Assembly: GCA_019925095.2 (NCBI GenBank)
Contig: CM034397.1
Coordinates: forward strand, 890,001-954,000
Direction of reading: 5' to 3'
Length of the DNA stretch: 64,000 nt
DNA from: Dendrolimus kikuchii
Taxonomy: Eukaryota; Arthropoda; Insecta; Lepidoptera; Lasiocampidae
Made by a program: the position numbers and the translations under genes. The notes under the pieces were generated by a model. The model made no database searches. It saw only the letters and a program-made list of their open reading frames with translations, and had not been told where the DNA came from. Positions 1 through 11,500 of the stretch are shown here, one piece after another. Numbering within the stretch: the stretch's first letter is position 1; every line of letters starts with the position of its first letter.

Positions 1-475
1 AATAAAAAGGCTTCGTTTAAAAAAACCGACTCCAAAAACTAAAAAGTATAAAGTAACTTATTTCTAAAGCTATTATTATTAATATATATTATCTAAAACA
101 TCTTAAAGTCGGAGCTTAGTAATTTTCAAAATATAGTAATTTTTATGTTTTTTAGTTTTTAAAGTCGGTTTTTTAAACGAAGTTTTTTATTTTTTTGTTA
201 CTTTTTCGTGTCTAACTATGTATGGATAGACCTACGAAAGGTGCCGCGCTCCTTAAAAAATATAGGTCCCAAGAAACGGGAACAAAAAAATGTTCGCAAA
301 ATGAAAACTACTGGGCCAAACTATGTTAAATTTTTAGTGGACCAAATGGCAACTATTCCGCGTCGAATAAAAAAAGAATCACGTAAATCGGATCATAAAT
401 CTCGGAGTAATCGGTGAACATACATAAAAAAAGATCCCGACGAATTTAGAACCTCCTTTTGATGTCGGTTAAAAA
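1..475. mobile_element. Terminal-inverted-repeat element (family L, MITE-like)
   Basis: The motif CTTCGTTTAAAAAA near base 11 is repeated in inverse near base 184, so bases 11-184 can fold on arms of about 35 bp containing GTCGGTTTTTT. A further GTCGGTT motif near 462 may mark the outer end. The left end may be cut by the window edge. A second, broken copy lies at 19600-20095. No credible coding potential; class not determined. Confidence 0.5.
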
Positions 476-550
476 TAAATATATTTGGGACGGTGGGCTG
501 GCAAGTAAAACAACACTACGAGTTTCCGTTACTGGCGATATATGCATGTG

Positions 551-870
551 TTTATTTATTTATTTTTATTGCAGGAGATCAGCAGACAGGCAGACGGCCC
601 ACTTGATGAATCGTGGTTACCATCGCCTATGGACATTTGCAACACCAAAGTTGCTACAAATGCGCTGCTGCTCTCTTAAGGGAGACTGGAACCTGGTCAC
701 TAATGCCGGAACACAACTCAAGGTTGTTATGGCGACATACTTTAGACCAGGGGTGGTAGCTATCCAGTCGGGCAAACACCCTACCACCTGGCTGTGGGTT
801 GTTAAGTCGCCTCTTACGACAGGCCGCCCGGCCGCAGGAAATTGTATTCTTTCTCCGTTCCTGCACGGAT
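551..870 (-). mobile_element. Retroposon A (about 320 bp, SINE-like), copy 1
   Basis: Full-length copy of the commonest repeat here. In sense orientation it begins ATCCGTGCAGGAACGGAG and ends CTCCTGCAATAAAAA with a poly(A) tail, seen here as T-rich sequence at 551-570. Reading frames on both strands are by-products of its composition. Its last 90 or so bases resemble the tail of a LINE end at 33078-33311. Confidence 0.8.
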
Positions 871-1096
871 AAAAAGTCACTTATTATTCATAATAGTGAA
901 ATAAAAAGGGTCCTAAAAGCCGAAAGTATTTTATTTTAAACATATAAGTGCTCGGGACTAACAGTACGTCGTCCATTCGAAACTTTTATTCTTCCTTATA
1001 CTCGTCATCTCTTGGACACTATGGGTTCGTTCAGAAATATCGTCTTACATTCATCACATCATGCGTTCAAAGTACATCATTCCCACATATATTTTA

Positions 1097-1331
1097 CTAG
1101 CTTCTGTCCGCGATTTCGCCCGCGTGCAATAGTTAAAAAAAACCCCCCGATTTTGAAACATTCTTCATTGGTACTCCGCTCCTATTGGTCTTAGCGTGAT
1201 GATATATAATCTATAGCCTTCCTCGATAAATGAGCTATCTAACACTGAAAGAATTTTTCAAATCAGACCAGTAGTTCCTGAGATTCGCGTTCAAACAAAC
1301 AAACTTTTCAGCTTTATATATTAGTATAACA
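1097..1331 (-). mobile_element. Non-autonomous Helitron, family A
   Basis: In sense orientation this matches the group that begins TCTTATACTAATAT, continues GCTGAAGAGTTTGTTTG and ends in CTAG followed by host T. The CTAG is at 1097-1100. The 5' end is slightly degenerate. Confidence 0.7.
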
Positions 1332-1387
1332 TATAAGATGTCTACCTCCAGGGCCTCTTAGCGAAATATTGAATTGTCTTACATGTA

Positions 1388-1470
1388 TGGTTAAGTAGGC
1401 TACGACTTTGCCGACCTTGCGCATTGTAACGTAGAGGTCTCGGGTTCAATTCCCGGAACGGGTAATTTCG
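1388..1470 (+). repeat. tRNA-like SINE head (family D, diverged)
   Basis: The segment has an A-box-like GGTTAAGTAGGCT and a B box GGGTTCAATTCCCGG and aligns with the head of the four SINE D copies. It does not fold into a proper cloverleaf with matched acceptor ends, so it is called a SINE remnant and not a tRNA gene. Confidence 0.55.
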
Positions 1471-1610
1471 TAAAACCAAAATTTGCTAAGTTAAAATAGG
1501 ATCTAGGCTACAAGAACTAGATTCTAGCTCCGAAAACACTAAGCTTTGTATGAAGTCCCAACTGCAGCAGCACGATAATTCAAATAAATTTCTTAAATAA
1601 AATCACTCAC

Positions 1611-1797
1611 ATAATTCCTACAAGCTACCACCACCAGCTCCTCAGACTCCTCGCCTTGGTTCTTGTTGCGCGGGAACTCCAGCCTATCCCTGCCCACTTC
1701 TGGGATTCTGCATACACCCAAAAGACGGTAGAACTGCTCCATGCATAGAGGTTGGCCTTTCTCACGGCTCGTCGCACGCTCTAATGGCAGCTCTCCC
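1611..1797 (-). CDS. ChAT: Choline O-acetyltransferase, internal exon (GELPLERA...CRNY)
   Basis: ChAT transfers acetyl from acetyl-CoA to choline in the cytoplasm of cholinergic neurons. This 187-bp exon gives 62 codons after one base that completes an AGG Arg codon begun in the exon at 2494-2666. It carries GELPLERATSREKGQPLCM, the conserved choline/carnitine acyltransferase block with the QPLCM motif, followed by the QFYRLLG segment. The acceptor is TTTTACATTTTAG before 1797 and the donor is TAT|GTGAGT after 1611, leaving phase 0. The next exon should begin near MYC and lies outside the window to the left, together with the catalytic His and the CoA-binding part. Insect ChAT fits better than carnitine acetyltransferase because of the ERATSREKGQPLCM wording and the INSNPGMVFP block in the preceding exon. 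Confidence 0.93.
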
Positions 1798-1869
1798 CTA
1801 AAATGTAAAATGTCAGAGGTTTTACTCATATAGATCGACTTGGCAATCAAGGCTACGTTTCACTTGTGA

Positions 1870-2180
1870 CTTTTTTTTTATTGCATGAGTTCAGCAGACA
1901 GGCAGACGGCCCACTTGATGGAAAGCGGTTACCATCGCCTATGGACATTTGCAACACCAAAGGCTACAAATGCGCTGCTGCTCTCTTAAGGGAGACTGGA
2001 ACCTGGTCACTAATGCCGGAACACAACTCAAAGTTGTTATGGCGGCATGCTCTAGACCAGGGGTGGTAGCTATCCAGTCGAGCAAATGCCCTACCACCTG
2101 GCTGTGGGTTGTTAAGTCGCCTCTTACGACAGGCCGCCCGGCCGCAGGAAATTGTATTCTTTCTCCGTTCCTGCACGGAT
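1870..2180 (-). mobile_element. Retroposon A, copy 2
   Basis: Near full-length copy in the ChAT intron, with its poly(A) end at 1870-1880 and its ATCCGTGCAGG head at 2180. The 2181-2493 stretch that follows is intron with nothing recognisable. Confidence 0.8.
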
Positions 2181-2493
2181 AATAATTCTTCACGGATTCT
2201 AAACAAAGCGTTCTATTTTCCTTAAATTTATTTAACATTAAATTGCGCCGGTCATTCGACTGCACCTTATTTTATCCAATGTTGAAATGATAAAATCATA
2301 GTGTCATCAAAGCGTGTTTATTTTTTCAAAATCAACTGATTCGATTTCTAACGAAGGTAACTGATTTTTCAAAAAATCTAATGAAACCACTTTATTTTGT
2401 AGTGTTTTTCGCCGTATCGTATAGTATAGGATTTGGTCTTGAAGGCTCACTGGAAAACTTCACCTGTAGGTGTGTAGGACGATTGAATCTAAC

Positions 2494-2666
2494 CTGTCCA
2501 ACATCTCCTTGTAGTCAAGCAGGTCGTCGATGAACAGAGCCCCGAGGTCAGCCACCTCCTCCATCTTGGCGAAGTGGCGCCGAGGGAACACCATGCCCGG
2601 GTTCGAGTTGATGGGCAACGGCAGCCGCACCTTCAAGTACATGTCGTCCAGCCACCAGTCTACGAC
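2494..2666 (-). CDS. ChAT: Choline O-acetyltransferase, internal exon (VVDWWLDDMYLK...)
   Basis: This 173-bp exon starts in phase 0 with VVDWWLDDMYLKVRLPLPI and contains INSNPGMVFPRRHF, a hallmark of insect ChAT in the N-terminal half of the acyltransferase fold, then LFIDDLLDYKEMLD. The acceptor is CATCTACCAG|GTCGTA before 2666. The donor is GGACAG|GTTAGA after 2494, leaving two bases (AG) that join the first base of the 1611-1797 exon to make Arg. GC content is clearly higher than in the surrounding intron. The intron upstream of this exon (2667-16143) is 13.5 kb and houses the giant gene at 5569-14112. Confidence 0.95.
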
Positions 2667-2759
2667 CTGGTAGATGAAAGTCTATTGTGAACTAGTATCA
2701 TAGAAAAAGATGTCAAACGCTCAATAATATAATCCATTGATTAATTGATGAATAATTGA

Positions 2760-3242
2760 TCTATATATTAATACATAAAGCAAAAGCACAGCAAAAAACC
2801 TTGTACCCCCTGTTACGAAAATTACGCGGACGGAGGAGTATGAAATTTCGCACACTTATCTTAATATATATAAATTACGTGTCACGTTGTTTATCCGCCG
2901 TGTGCAGTTTGATCCGACTTGAAATATAGAAATAGCTTACATTTGGACCCGGTAGGTGGCGCTGGAATCGGGTTCTAAATTTTATTTCTTCAGGGCGGAA
3001 CAACGTCTCCCGTGACAGCTAGTAGTTTATATAGAGAAGAAGCGACGAGTGCTAATAATTTTTTTTAAATTATGCATAAAAAATACATTACACACACTAT
3101 CATGTATTTGACACACATACGCATATATACTCTTTTGTTTATTGTTAAAGTGAAATTAACAGTGTAGCCTTGGCGAAATCTGTGTGATTATAGAAGTCTT
3201 TGACAACAGAACTTTGATAATGTTCAAATTTATAACCACTAG
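2760..3242 (+). mobile_element. Non-autonomous Helitron (family I), interrupted
   Basis: It begins TCTATATATTAATAC after a host A and ends ACCACTAG before a host T. A related copy at 35939-36253 on the other strand has a strong GTCGA/TCGAC hairpin before its CTAG. Another Helitron is inserted at 2859-3022. Confidence 0.7.
2859..3022 (+). mobile_element. Non-autonomous Helitron (family D) nested in family I
   Basis: The 164-bp element begins TCTTAATATATATAAAT and ends GACAGCTAG. Removing it joins CGCACACTTA to TAGTTTATATA, identical to the uninterrupted sequence of the family I copy near 36165. Insertion is exactly between A and T with no target duplication, the Helitron signature. Confidence 0.88.
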
Positions 3243-3435
3243 TTATTACAAAGACGAAATATATGTATTATAGTATGTTTGTAACGGATAAAGTCAAAAA
3301 CTGACTGGACTGGACCGATTACAAAAATTATTTCACCATTCTAATACTACATTATTCCTGATAAATATATGGCTATATACGAATTAAGGATCCCTACTAA
3401 AACCTCAATAATATAACCCATCAATCTAAACAAAA

Positions 3436-3861
3436 TACTTGGCGCTGGAATCGGGTTCTGAGATTTTGATGAAATTTTATCGTGGGTTGAAAGGCTATTT
3501 GTTTTAAGCGACATTTTGTGTGAGACTTAATAACACTATGGGTTTGTTTTATCCTAATGTCTCAACTTAAAGAAATATAAAGAATCTGATGTCTAGTTTT
3601 AATCTATAGATGTTCTTTTTTTAAGTATCGTACATAGTTCGTTAGTGATGTGTTTTTGTTGGGTCATTTGAAACTTGAAAATTTCTCTCGAAAATTTTTA
3701 AAAATGTCGTTTAAAACAAATAGCCTTTCACCCATCGTTATGTGTCTTTGAATGGGCCCCGGGTTGGTTTAGATTCACAATTAGACCCGGCAGGTGGCGA
3801 TGGGATCGGGTTATAGATTTAAATTTTTTCAGGGCAGGATAATGTCTGCCGAAGCCGCTAG
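3436..3861 (+). mobile_element. Helitron family D/C-like copy interrupted by a MITE
   Basis: The end shows GGCAGGATAATGTCTGCC, which can form a subterminal hairpin, then GCCGCTAG at 3855-3861. The upstream part carries GGTGGCG...ATCGGGTT modules shared with other copies. Bases 3484-3733 are a separate inserted element. The 5' end is not clear. Confidence 0.55.
3484..3733. mobile_element. 250-bp MITE with 35-bp terminal inverted repeats
   Basis: The ends are GGGTTGAAAGGCTATTTG and, inverted, CAAATAGCCTTTCACCC. The inverted similarity extends for about 35 bp (TTTTAAGCGACATTTT against AAAATGTCGTTTAAAA). The flanks are ATCGT on both sides (3479-3483 and 3734-3738), consistent with a 5-bp target duplication. 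No coding capacity; superfamily undetermined. Confidence 0.7.
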
Positions 3862-3995
3862 TAGTATTATGAAGAGGTACAATGTATGAGTTTGTTTGTA
3901 GGAAGTAATCTCTTGAACTACTGAATCGATTTTGAAAATTTTTCACCAGTAGAAAGCTACACTATTCTTGAGTGACATAGACTATATTTTATTGT
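3862..3995 (+). repeat. Helitron 5'-type segment, partial
   Basis: The sequence GAGTTTGTTTGTAGGAAG, then AACTACTGAATCGATTTTGAAA and AGAAAGCTACA, has the wording of Helitron 5' halves elsewhere in the window. It follows the preceding CTAG directly. No 3' end was found. Confidence 0.4.
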
Positions 3996-4160
3996 GATTA
4001 TTTTTTTTTGTTGCAACGCCCAGCGTAATATGCAAGGGTCGACTAGTCGCTCATATATCAACTCTCATACTCAAAAGATAACTATAAAAAAACTCAAAAT
4101 GTATTAATTACGATATGTACAACTACTGCAAATTTAAAGCAGTAAAGCACACTAAAGAGC

Positions 4161-4403
4161 TAATAATAATAATCGGCAGACAAACACACACATTGTATAT
4201 CCCCAAATTAAGCAAGTTACGCTTGTATTATGGGTAATATACAACGGACTACTCTGGAGCCGATCCCAGACACCCAGACCATAGTAAATAACGGAGAAAA
4301 TACGTTTCCGAAATTTACTATACTAGGAATCGAACCCGGAGCCTCTACGTTGCAGTGAGGTAGGCCGGCAAAGGCTTAGCCCGTTCAAACACAGAGGCCG
4401 ACA
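4161..4403 (-). mobile_element. SINE D (tRNA-derived), copy 1
   Basis: In sense orientation it begins with a tRNA-like head: CTCTGTG..TTGAACGGGCTAAGC (A-box region) and CCGGGTTCGATTCCTAG (B box). It then has a body ending AATATACAATGTGTGTG and a short T/A-rich tail. It matches copies at 28678, 41009 and 62889. Confidence 0.8.
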
Positions 4404-5119
4404 GCTGAAGAAACGATTAACAAATAACAATTAAAACGTGTTAAATAAAAATATGTTCAAAAAATAATCACGTGTAATCACTTTAATTAACCAAATATGA
4501 TGAAATAAAATAAACTTACCGAAAAAGAAGTGTTTAAAAACCATGGTCGTGCAACATCTAGAAAAATCAATACAGAACAAAAAGTTAAATAAGAAAAATG
4601 ATGTAAAACTGTGTAAATAATAAAATGGTCTTAAAATATCTATGGAAATGTACATGATAAATGTCATTCAGTAATGTTGGAGCCACATCTGCGATAATGT
4701 TACAGTTATAGGCCGTTTTACGCAGATATGGCACTGGGTGTAATTTGTTTATTTATTTTATTTTATTTGTTTGGGAAACATACAATAATTAATATTCTTA
4801 AATATAAAACACAAAATTACTACATATATCAATTAAGTTTCCACTAAAAATAATTTATATAATAAAAATAAAAAATTGGCTCAAATAGTTAATTACGAAA
4901 AAATATATATATATATACAAATATACGAAAAATTACATAAATAAAATGTCAATTTAATTTACATTAGGTCAATATTGAATAAAATTGAAAAAAAAAATGA
5001 AAAAAAGTAATGCGTTATTTGTGATACGGTATTGTTTTTAATTGTTTATGACGTTACACATTGACAGACAACATATGTATATAGACTAATATAGCTATTC
5101 GATAACTGCGTTATTTTTA
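4404..5119. other. AT-rich intron, little recognisable
   Basis: No gene seen. A TTTATTTTATTTTATTTG run with GGGAAACATACA at 4741-4835 resembles a minus-strand LINE tail (family N), with a weak relative at 32361-32425. A short TA run lies at 4901-4915. Confidence 0.4.
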
Positions 5120-5458
5120 ACGCTTTAAACAAGACGCCTTCAGCCACAGTCAACATCTTTAACACTATGGGAACTGGATACGTCCAGTCATTGCAGCGGA
5201 CAATGAATTACTGGCTAGCCCATCCCGGAAGCGCACATATTAATAGTTGCTCTATCTCGCTTGCACATCATCCGCTCCGCTCACACACTGTGCTATATAT
5301 TGTACTAGCTGTACGAATTGTTAATATTTGTACTTAGGTTACCGTTTCCAAAATAAATTAGTTTTTATTAACATCACCACTCAACAGTGAATAACTACAC
5401 TCTGCCATCTGAAGTATCATTTAACCTTTGCCTTTCGCTGCTACAACACAATCGCAGG
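5120..5458 (-). repeat. LTR-like repeat K, copy 1
   Basis: Read on the minus strand it begins TGTTGTAGCAGCGAAAGG and contains ATGATACTTCAGATGGCAGA, GGAAACGGTAACCT and a TATA-like GTACAATATATAGCACAG. A homologous copy in the opposite orientation lies at 22725-22970. The TG start and TATA-like core suggest a solo LTR, but the far end and a target duplication could not be fixed. Confidence 0.4.
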
Positions 5459-5552
5459 TGCGGCCCCAGCATGATAATTTAATCGGTCTATAGAACTACA
5501 AATATTTATAGAAGGTCAATGGAAACAATATCTAGTTATACAAATAGATCAG

Positions 5553-5558
5553 TTTATT
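5553..5558 (-). terminator. AATAAA polyadenylation signal of the giant gene
   Basis: AATAAA on the minus strand begins 11 nt after the TAA stop of the 2,847-codon gene. Such a tight arrangement supports an independent transcript and not just ChAT intron sequence. Confidence 0.55.
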
Positions 5559-5568
5559 TCTATAAATC

Positions 5569-8500
5569 TTAAAAATAGCGATTGTATGGTACAGTTGGGC
5601 TCAAAAAGAACATCGTGCGCCGCCTTCTAGGTGTTCTATGTGGTGGCTTAAATGTTGTTTCTTTGTCCAAATAATTCCTCCTATAATCAAACACAGAAGG
5701 GTTTGATTCACTTTCTTCCTCTGTTTGAGGTTTTAGAAAGTAATCTTTATAGACGGGAGGTCTTTTGGTTTCTATTAAAAATTCACTATTCAATACATAA
5801 CTTCTTATACTATCTATCCTGTCTCTAAGAAATTTCGGTTTTACTGTAATTGGTCTATCTGCGCTGCTTTCATATTTTGGTTCAAATGTTTTTGGCAAGA
5901 CATCTTGGGGAAAGCCAAATTTTTGTCTAGATAAATCAGTATGCCTGTAATTTTTCTGATATTCTTCTCTGTAAAAACTTTTATCGTTTTCATTTTTAAT
6001 TAAGAATGGTTTCGCTCTGAAATGTTCTTTAGACTTGTCTAATTTGTGTTTTGGTCTCAAAATTACATATTTAGGTGTATTGTGAAAAAATGCTGGCCTT
6101 TGCAATGATGAAGGATAAGCTTGAATAAAATTCTTTTGCGTCACGAAACGTTTTTGAGAAAAGAAATCGTTGGAACTCATGGTATTTTTATTAGATAATT
6201 TAATTCGCTTCATTACCTTCTTTTGAGTCTTTACTGGGACCAGTTCTAATGGATACAAGTTTGTCTTTTTGATTTGATTGTGAAATTTTATAATATTGGA
6301 ACTCGTACTTGTCTTGCTTTTAAATGATATATCTGAATGTTTGTTATTATTGTGGTCAGTTACTGCAATATTTATATGGGATGTAAAATCTTTTTCTCTA
6401 TGATTACTTTTATTATACTTCGCCATATTCCTTTGAAGTATAGTCTGGTGATTAAACGATACATCAAAGTCATGTGTAGGTTCATATGTATTATATTTTA
6501 TGGTCTTTGTGGTTTTCGTAGTACTTGGTGTAGTTATATTTTTGGTATCAAAATTTTGATTTGCCTGATTTTGAATATTTGATTTCCTTATGTTTTCTTT
6601 GTTGACTTTAAATTTTTTAGGTTTAATTACAACATTTTTAAAAGTACCATTCCATCTTCTACTTTTGTCCTTAACATTAGTTACTGGAAACAGACGTAAA
6701 GTTAAATTTTGCAAATTAATTTGTGTTAGAAAATTTGCGTGATTCGTTGAATTTATTCCAAACTTATTGACACTAATATAACTTAAATCCGGTTTTATTG
6801 TTTGCCTGAGTGATCTTTCACTTGCAATAGATAAATTTATATTTTTTAGTTTATTTATAAACTTTTCTACAGACACAAATTTTGTAATATTTGATTTTTT
6901 CGCAAGATAGTTATTATTTTTATAATATTCGTTAAGTTTAGTTGTTGTTAGTCGATTATTTTCATTTACTATTGACTCATCAGTTACTTGCTCATTCATA
7001 CTTGATAAATAATCTTGTGTATGTGTATTATTCAAATATTTTTCATTAGTAATATGTCTTGAAGTTTCATCTTCTTTTCTTTTTGTGACTAATATAGGTG
7101 CTGTGCTTAAAAAACCTATATTTTTTTGAGGAACTGTTTCACGGTTCGTATTAATAATTTTATTCTTCACATCAAAGTTCTTCAAAATTTTTGAAGAATT
7201 TGAACTATTCTCATCAAATTTCTCAATGAAGGATCCATCATCATAAGAATCACGATTCATTTCAATGTTTTTTGAATTAATTAGATGTTTTAAGATTTTC
7301 GAATCCTTATGATCATCTATACCAGTTTGTCTTTCATATATCGTATTATTATTATTGTTAGATTTATTATGAACAAATTCTGTTGCTTTGTCATTATATT
7401 TTACTAATTCGGTATTTATTGCGTATAATAAATTTTCAGGATAAATATATTGTGTTGTTGTAGTTTCAAAATCAGTTTTGAATATATTAGTAGGATACGT
7501 TAAAGAAGAGAGATTAGACATTTCTACAAAATTCAAACTTTCACTAATAGATTTTTCTCGATAGTGTTTGGAACTGTTCAGAGACATTGTGTTAATTTCT
7601 TGTGAACCCACAGTGGTTGAAGATTTATTTGCAGTATAAATTTTTTCTACCTTCAAAGAAGAAATAAATACTGGTTCTGTGCTTGCAGATAATATTTTGG
7701 TTGAGTTAGTGCTGTCGTTAAATATAATGAGACGGTTCATAACTGTAGCATTAATAAGTTGTTGGTTGATAAAGAATTTGCTGAGATTCGTTTCTGTACC
7801 GTTACTCTCTTCAGTAGTAATTAAATTAATATGGTCAGTTACTTTTTCCTGAGTTATTTCATCCACAGTATCCGGCTCAGTCGCATTAAAACTAGAGAAG
7901 AATATATTTGTAGTATCTCTATGGTTTTCAGCTTGTGTTTTAAGATTTACAGGAAACAAGTTTCTTAAATATTTGGATTTTTTATCTTCATCTACAATAT
8001 TAGCCTGCGTAGAATTTTCTTTTTTATTGTTTGTTACATCATCTTGTATTATAAGTTCTGGATCTTGTATACTAATTGTATTACTTTTTGTCTCAAATAT
8101 GTCATTATTATTAAATGTGTTATATTGTAACGATAACTTAGTAAAGGCATCTTTATTTCCCATTAAAGGGGATACAGTTATTGTAGATTCATTTTTGATA
8201 ATAACATTACTACTTACATTTAAAGGTTTATTTTCCTTTGGATACAAGAAGTTATTTTCAAAACTATTATTAGAAGTAGTCATTTTTGATGCATTGTTTC
8301 GCAGATTAATCTCATTATTTACTTTCTTAGTATTATTATGGATTAAAAATATTACTTCTGTAGTAATGTTGTTAAATTTTATGTTTTTTGTTAAGTCTAT
8401 GTCTTTTTGCATTCTACGAGAGAATAACTTTTCACTTCTTTCAATATGTGTATTTATTATTTCTGTTTCATTTTGTAAGTATTTAACTGAGTTAATTTTC

Positions 8501-11500
8501 TTACTGGATTCAATTTGTACTGGGGTAATTAAAGGAAGTGTAACATTTCCAGGTACAAAATCAGCCTTTTCAGAATAACTCATAGTGGCTGTCGTTGCTT
8601 GTTCTGGTAATATTAAAAGATTTTCTTTTAAGTTTATTCTTGAAGTTGTCTTACGTGAAGCTTCTGTTATACTTTCTGTTATTACATTGGCATTTTTAGG
8701 ATTTTTAATTAAACTCTCCTGAGCATTAACAACAAATTTTTCTAAAGGTAAATAACCACTAATTTGCTGTTTCGTCTCTTTAGGATGAATAAAATTAGCA
8801 TTACTAGATTTTAATTTAGTCACTTTATTGTACGTGTTGTTTTTACTCCGGTGTTTATGAATATGCTCACTTGGTTTTGCTTCGTCAATATATGTAAACA
8901 TTGTGGTAAAGCTCAAATCTCTAGATTTGATTATATTTTCAGTAGTCGTAGTAATAAAATGTGAAGTTTTCTTATCATAATCAATAATATTCCCATCGAC
9001 AGTTGGATCAGTACCCTCGTTAGAAGTATTTATAGACGACCTTGTTGTTGATTCCATCAATATTTTGACATTGTCTTCCAATGTGATCGAATTAGGTATT
9101 TCAGTTGCACTGTGTGATAATTCAACTAATATACCAGATGAACTATAGTTTTGGAATACTTCAGAAGACATTTTATTTTGTTTAAAATGATTTGTACAAT
9201 TAACTTTTAAAACAGAAACACTTTTTTCATTTTCTTTCTGAACATTTTGAACAGATGGAGCAGTAGTTGTCTGCGATATATTATTTGATGGTATTATATT
9301 ATTGTTGTGAACAGTAGTAACAAAAGTGGAGCTTTTTAATATATGATCGTTTATAAGATTTTCAATGTTTATATCTTTATAACTATTTGATTCAACTGCT
9401 TCACTAGTATCTGTACGTGTTGATAGATTATAGCTGTTTTGAAAGAAATTGTCCTTTATAACAAATATTTTTGGTGGTTTTTTATCTCTAGAGTGTAATT
9501 TTGGTTCTTCGTCATTTTTAACGTTCTTTTTTAAGTTGCTAACTGGTATATTTTCTTTATTATCAATATACCCTTCAGTAATGATTTTATTAAAATCTTT
9601 TTTTAATAAAGACGCTTTGTTGCTTATTTGGTCATTGTTTTGTAAATAAATATTATAACTGTCTCTTTCACGTGAATCTGTTGTATTGTAAAATAACTTT
9701 CGAATCATTTTAGAACCAGTAGGCTTTAATATTTGTATTTCATGAGCAGAAGTGAGTGGCGTTATACTTTTTACATTATTTAGATTTTCTCTAAATAGAT
9801 GTGCCTTTTCGTTAAAAATACTTTGTATTGTATAATTATTTTTGTTCAATTCTATTGTTTTCGTAGTTTTAGATAAGTTTCTAAAGTATTCATTTACATC
9901 AGAGTTTAGTAAAGAAGTTTTATTTTGTAAATTTATATTAGAATGCTTTTGAAGAAAGGTTTTATTATTTCTTTCGCTATCTCTAATAGCATTTACATTT
10001 TTGTCAAGAATATTTGAAGGAATTCTTGTATTATCTGCTAGAGAATTAAACGAAGGAAAATATATCCTTCTAAAATTTTTCAATATATTTTCGTTTAAGT
10101 TTAAAACAGATTTATCCTTTTCTTCATGAGTTTGATTGTTGACATTCAATGGTAAAGCGAAATCTCTAGTTTTTATTTTGCGAGATGCTTTGCTTTTATT
10201 ACTAATTAATATTTTTCTTGTCACATAATTTGATTGCTCTTCTGCATACTTGGTTTCTGAATCATCTATTTTTGGGTCAATAACTTGATTATTTTGACTC
10301 ATTTTACTAATACCAGCAGAAGCATTTAAATACTGATTCATCAAATCATATGTCGTAAAACTAGCTGTACTTAAATTGTCATTTGCACTTTTCATGGATT
10401 TCAACAATAAAGGTTTAGTATTGTTTTGAGATTTAATAAATGTTGCCTTAGATTGTGTGAAAAACATATCCGATGTAGACGCCATACTATTTATAATAGA
10501 ATGTAGACTCTTCGGTGTATTTTTGTCCACCTGAGTAGTTAAAATATATCCATTCTTATTAGATAAACTTTGAGCATAGGTTGTGGATAATATTGGTTTA
10601 TTAGTTGAATTGCTGATTTCACTAAATTCTAAAAAAATGATATTTGAAGATGGTTTAATTTTATTATATTTCTGCTTAGTTTTATTTAATGTGCCTTTAT
10701 TGTTAGAACTTTGAGTTTTATTTTCAATTTCTATAGAGATTCCAGTAGTAGTAAACAAAGGAAACAAAACACTCTCCTGTAGAGGTATTGTTGAGTTCAT
10801 AATCTTTGAAGTTATCGAATCTAAGGAAATTTGTTCATCTCCCTCATTGTGTTGAGACATATTTTTTACGGAAGGATTGATTGGTAAGTCGTATATACCA
10901 CTAATATTTTGCTTCTTAAAAGAATTGATTTCTTTGAAAATAGGAAAATGTTGTCCAGTTTTTTCCTCTTTAAGATAATTTATTGTACTATTGAAGTTTA
11001 AGGGGGAAGTTTTTCTGGTTAGATACTTATCATTTAAATTCACAGGCGTTTCTAGTGCCTTATTAAATTTATAGTAATTACTTGTGGTTTTTTCAAAATG
11101 CTCTTCAATATCGATTAGCGTTTTATTTGATTTTGAATTATAGTTAGATAGTGGAAAATGATTATTTTTTTTATTTGTATCTTTAACAACTGCCATGTTT
11201 TCAATACTTAAATTTTTAACTATTTCTTCATTATGATCAGTTTTTGTAATTGCACCTTGTTCAATATCTTTTTTAATAAATGATGTATTTGGGGTATTAT
11301 TACTAAAACTTGTGCTATTTAAATTATCATAATATTTTTCTTTAATATTAGATGGTATTTTTGTAGTAAAATATACATACAAGTTGTTTCCTAGTGGCGT
11401 AGTTCTAATTTCATATGTTTTAGATGAGGTAGTTGATGGTACCTTAGTACTGATTGTAGTTAAATTATATCCTGAAGAATGTAAATAAGAAGTTGAAGGC

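Noticed and set aside
551..870. Overlapping open frames of 70-137 codons on both strands of retroposon A copies
   Set aside because: The same frames recur in every copy of a short poly(A) retroposon with random truncations; no independent coding evidence.
1388..1470. A tRNA gene
   Set aside because: A/B-box wording is present, but it aligns with SINE D heads and lacks a paired acceptor stem.
7973..8578. A 201-codon frame on the plus strand inside the giant gene
   Set aside because: It is the antisense shadow of an AT-rich, Asn/Thr-rich coding sequence.
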